The notes beneath the pieces are model-generated. The model was given only the letters and a program-made list of their open reading frames with translations, was not told where the DNA came from and did not search any database. Below, in pieces: positions 6,029-11,181 of a stretch of 11,181 nt of DNA; the first letter of the stretch is position 1, and every line of letters starts with the position of its first letter. Origin of the DNA: Burkholderiaceae bacterium (GTDB lineage Bacteria > Pseudomonadota > Gammaproteobacteria > Burkholderiales > Burkholderiaceae); contig JASLEM010000201.1 of the NCBI GenBank assembly GCA_030151165.1, positions 1 through 11,181 on the forward strand. Direction: 5' to 3'. The position numbers and the translations under genes were made by a program.

Positions 6029-7707
6029 GGCGTGTCCTTCGATGGGAGGGATCGGCGTGTCGTCGCGGCGGCACGCGCGGGTTTCGCGGCGGGCGTCGTG
6101 GGCTTCGGCCTTCGCTTCGGCTCGTTCGTCGACGTCGGTGGGGTCGGTGGCGTCGGCGTCGGCGACGACGGGGTCGGGGCCGACGCCGCCGGCCCCGATT
6201 CCAGGGCCCGCCACAGCGCGATCACCGCGTACGAGCGCCACGGACGCCACGGCTCGGCGAGCGCGAGGGCGTGCGGCGCGTCGCGCGCGGCGGCGAATCC
6301 GAGCGCCTTCAGCAGGCCGATGTCGGTGGCGGGAAAGGCGTCGGGCCAGCCGAGCACGCGCAGCGCCAGCAGCTCGGCCGTCCAGTCGCCGATGCCGGGC
6401 AGGGCGCGCAGGGCGTCGAGCGTCGTGGCCAGCGGCGCGCCGCGGTGCAGCGGCAGGCCGCCGGCGACCGCGCGCGCGAGCGCCTGCAGCGCGCCCACGC
6501 GCTGGCGCACGATGCCGAGCTCGCCGATCGAGTCGGGCGTGGCGGCGGCGATGGTCGCCGCGTCGGGGAAGCAGCGGCGCAGCGCGGGCCATGGCGTCTC
6601 GACCTCGGCGCCGAAGCGCTCGACCAGCCGCAGCGTCAGCGTGCGCGCGGCGGCGACCGTCACCTGCTGGCCCAGCACGATGCGCGCCGCGCTCTCGAAG
6701 CCGTCGAAGCTGCCCGGCATGCGCAGGCCGGCGGCCATCGCCGAGGCCGGATGCAGGCCGGCGAGCGCCTCGAGCACCGGCGCCATGTGCGCGGGGTCGG
6801 CGTCGAGGTCGAGCGCGTGGCGCGTGGCCTCGACCAGCTGGCCGCCGTGCGCCGCGAGCCGGGTGGAGGCGCGCAGCTCGACCTCGTTGCGCTCCGGCAG
6901 GAACTCGATCTCGATCCAGCCGCGTGCCGGCGGCGTGGCGGGCGCGGCGCGCTCGGCGTCGTCCGACGCGGGCGGCGGTGCCGACCACGTCCGCCGTATC
7001 ACGCGGCCGTCCACCTGCTCGACGCCCGCCAGCGCGCGCTGGCCCCAGAAGGCGAGCATGCTGTCGACGTCATACGGCGGGCGGTATCCCAGGCGCACGC
7101 GCGTGTGGTCGCGGGTGCGGTCGGCGGGTTCGCGCGCGGCCGCGCCGGCGCGCCGCAGCTCGGTCGGCTTGAGCCGCACCTGCTCGGCGAAGACGGCGTT
7201 GAAGCGGCGCAGGCTCTCGAAGCCGCAGGCGAGCGCCACTTCGGTGACGGGCAGGTCGGTGTCGGTGAGCAGCTGCTTGGCCTGCAGCAGGCGCTGCGTC
7301 GTCAGGTAGTCGATCGGGCTGACGCCGTGGGCCTGGGCGAAGACGCGCCGCAGGTGGCGCTCCGTCACGCCGAGCCGGGCCGCGAGCGCGGGCATGCGCA
7401 CGGCGGCGCCGGCGCGCACGGCGTGGTCGATCATCCGCGCCGCGTGCTGCGCGAGCACCTGCGACGAATCCATCAGGCTCAGGCCCGGCGCGAGCTCGGG
7501 CCGGCAGCGCAGGCAGGGGCGGAAGCCGGCCTGTTCGGCGGTCGCGGCGTTCGCGTAGAAGCGGCAGTTCTCGCGCCGCGGCGTGCGCACGCGGCACACC
7601 GGGCGGCAGTAGATGCGGGTCGACGTCACGCCGACGAAGAAGCGGCCGTCGTAGCGCGCATCGTGCGCCGCGAGCGCGTTCCAGGCGGTGTCGGGATCGA
7701 GTTCCAT
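6025..7707 (-). CDS. alkA: Ada-type sensor/AraC regulator fused to AlkA 3-methyladenine DNA glycosylase
   Basis: The 560-residue protein joins two alkylation-response functions. Residues about 1-75 form the Ada zinc domain: Cys34, Cys38, Cys65 and Cys68 keep the spacing of E. coli Ada Cys38/42/69/72, and Cys34 matches the Cys that accepts methyl groups from DNA phosphotriesters, the signal that turns Ada into an activator. Residues about 80-187 are an AraC-type double helix-turn-helix. Residues about 205-325 fit the AlkA N-terminal domain. About 335-500 is the HhH-GPD glycosylase fold, with hairpin LPGIGDWTA (436-444), catalytic Asp462 (matching AlkA Asp238) and the AlkA-like WRPWRSYA. It should excise alkylated bases and regulate its own operon. 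A Pro/Thr/Lys/Arg-rich tail (about 505-560) is extra. ATG 7707 is chosen to match the Ada N-terminus; longer in-frame starts lack conserved sequence. Similar Ada-AlkA fusions are known in mycobacteria. Confidence 0.94.
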   Translation of the reverse strand: MELDPDTAWNALAAHDARYDGRFFVGVTSTRIYCRPVCRVRTPRRENCRFYANAATAEQAGFRPCLRCRPELAPGLSLMDSSQVLAQHAARMIDHAVRAGAAVRMPALAARLGVTERHLRRVFAQAHGVSPIDYLTTQRLLQAKQLLTDTDLPVTEVALACGFESLRRFNAVFAEQVRLKPTELRRAGAAAREPADRTRDHTRVRLGYRPPYDVDSMLAFWGQRALAGVEQVDGRVIRRTWSAPPPASDDAERAAPATPPARGWIEIEFLPERNEVELRASTRLAAHGGQLVEATRHALDLDADPAHMAPVLEALAGLHPASAMAAGLRMPGSFDGFESAARIVLGQQVTVAAARTLTLRLVERFGAEVETPWPALRRCFPDAATIAAATPDSIGELGIVRQRVGALQALARAVAGGLPLHRGAPLATTLDALRALPGIGDWTAELLALRVLGWPDAFPATDIGLLKALGFAAARDAPHALALAEPWRPWRSYAVIALWRALESGPAASAPTPSSPTPTPPTPPTSTNEPKRRPKPTTPAAKPARAAATTRRSLPSKDTP

Positions 7708-8143
7708 GCCGTCATCATAGGGATCCGGGCGGCCCGGACTCGCCATTTTCGGACACATGGATGGCGACCCGTTCCGGGCCTGCGCCTGCATGCATCGTGT
7801 GACATCCCGAAGTCGCCCGGACAAACCCTTTGAGGGTTGTTGCGGAGTCCGCTGCGCGCCGTGTTTTCCGCGCGCCAAATCCCCCCGCTGGGGGAGTGCA
7901 GAACTCGACCGGTTGGGTACCATCCGTGTCGATCATCGCGAGGAAAACTCGGTGTGACCGGTGGTAACTCTCGGTTAACATCTCCGGCGTTCCACGACGT
8001 CGCCCGGGCTTCTTCCGTGATGAGCGCCCTCGGCAATCCCGTCATTTCTTGAATCGGCCGTCGCCGCGCCTCAGGCAGCGGCGGCCGGCGATGCCCGGCC
8101 CGCGTGCGGAAGCGGGGCATCGTCGCCCTAACCTGCCAGCCCT
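7708..8143. other. 436-bp divergent intergenic region without a convincing gene
   Basis: This separates the divergent ada-alkA and kinase genes and is locally less GC-rich than its surroundings. Short open frames on both strands (for example 7757-7957 plus) show no recognisable sequence and no ribosome-binding site. Small stems are visible: AACCCT/AGGGTT (7824-7829/7833-7838), TCCCCC/GGGGGA (7880-7885/7890-7895) and GGCCGG/CCGGCC (8083-8088/8095-8100), the last 43 bases before the kinase start. The motif ACCGGT occurs twice (about 7908 and 7957). It presumably holds both promoters, but I cannot place the kinase promoter, and I cannot identify an E. coli-like Ada box. Confidence 0.6.
7714..7719 (-). 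promoter_or_regulatory. candidate -10 box of the ada-alkA/ogt operon
   Basis: On the minus strand TATGAT (5 of 6 consensus positions) ends 6 bases before the ATG at 7707. At usual spacing transcription would start at or next to that A, giving a leaderless or nearly leaderless mRNA, and no ribosome-binding site is visible before the ATG. The expected -35 position reads CGAGTC, a poor match, which would fit a promoter that needs methylated Ada as activator. Sequence match only. Confidence 0.35.

Positions 8144-11181
<3,038 letters not shown>

Noticed and set aside
6001..7833. Long plus-strand open frame (610 codons) opposite the ada-alkA fusion
   Set aside because: The Arg/Ala/Gly-rich translation has no domain, while the minus strand shows conserved Ada and AlkA motifs throughout.
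7757..7957. Small plus-strand open frame (66 codons) in the divergent intergenic region
   Set aside because: No ribosome-binding site, no recognisable or export sequence, and competing short frames overlap it on both strands.

Overview
The window is very GC-rich, with Ala/Arg-rich proteins and several overlapping start/stop junctions. Together with a ba3-like oxidase cluster and an Ada-AlkA/Ogt pair, this fits a high-GC proteobacterium, most likely a betaproteobacterium of the Burkholderiales type. That assignment is inferred from gene style and content; the window holds no rRNA or other phylogenetic marker.

Layout. (1) Positions 1-3499, plus strand: a tightly packed respiratory operon. It holds the C-terminal part of a c-type cytochrome (cut by the window edge), a 56-residue single-helix subunit like subunit IIa, a CuA-bearing subunit II, a B-type (ba3-like) heme-copper oxidase subunit I, and a membrane-anchored diheme cytochrome c. 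Three of the four junctions overlap and the other is 8 bases apart, so this reads as one transcript whose products pass electrons from c-type cytochromes through CuA to a heme-copper oxygen-reducing centre. (2) Positions 3500-4390: an intergenic region with hairpins, a perfect 9-bp dyad and a TTGACA box, leading into a lipoprotein of unknown function. (3) Positions 4421-5363, minus strand: a GNAT acetyltransferase and, upstream of it, a small exported monoheme cytochrome c. (4) Positions 5447-7707, minus strand: a DNA alkylation-repair operon with an Ada N-terminal sensor/AraC activator fused to an AlkA-type glycosylase, overlapping by 4 bases an Ogt methyltransferase. Together they split and rearrange the functions of E. 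coli Ada and AlkA. (5) Positions 7708-8143: a 436-bp divergent intergenic region. (6) Position 8144 to the window end, plus strand: a very large Hanks-type Ser/Thr protein kinase read from a TTG codon. After the kinase domain come a Thr/Ser/Gly linker, long Ala/Glu/Lys/Arg helices that include three near-identical 153-bp repeats, short acidic Thr-Met-Val motifs and a transmembrane helix. The gene runs off the window.

Most of the content belongs to known families. The least ordinary items are the repeat-bearing kinase, the dyad plus promoter ahead of the unknown lipoprotein, and the possibly leaderless, Ada-led repair operon. I found no tRNA, rRNA, CRISPR array, transposase or attachment site.
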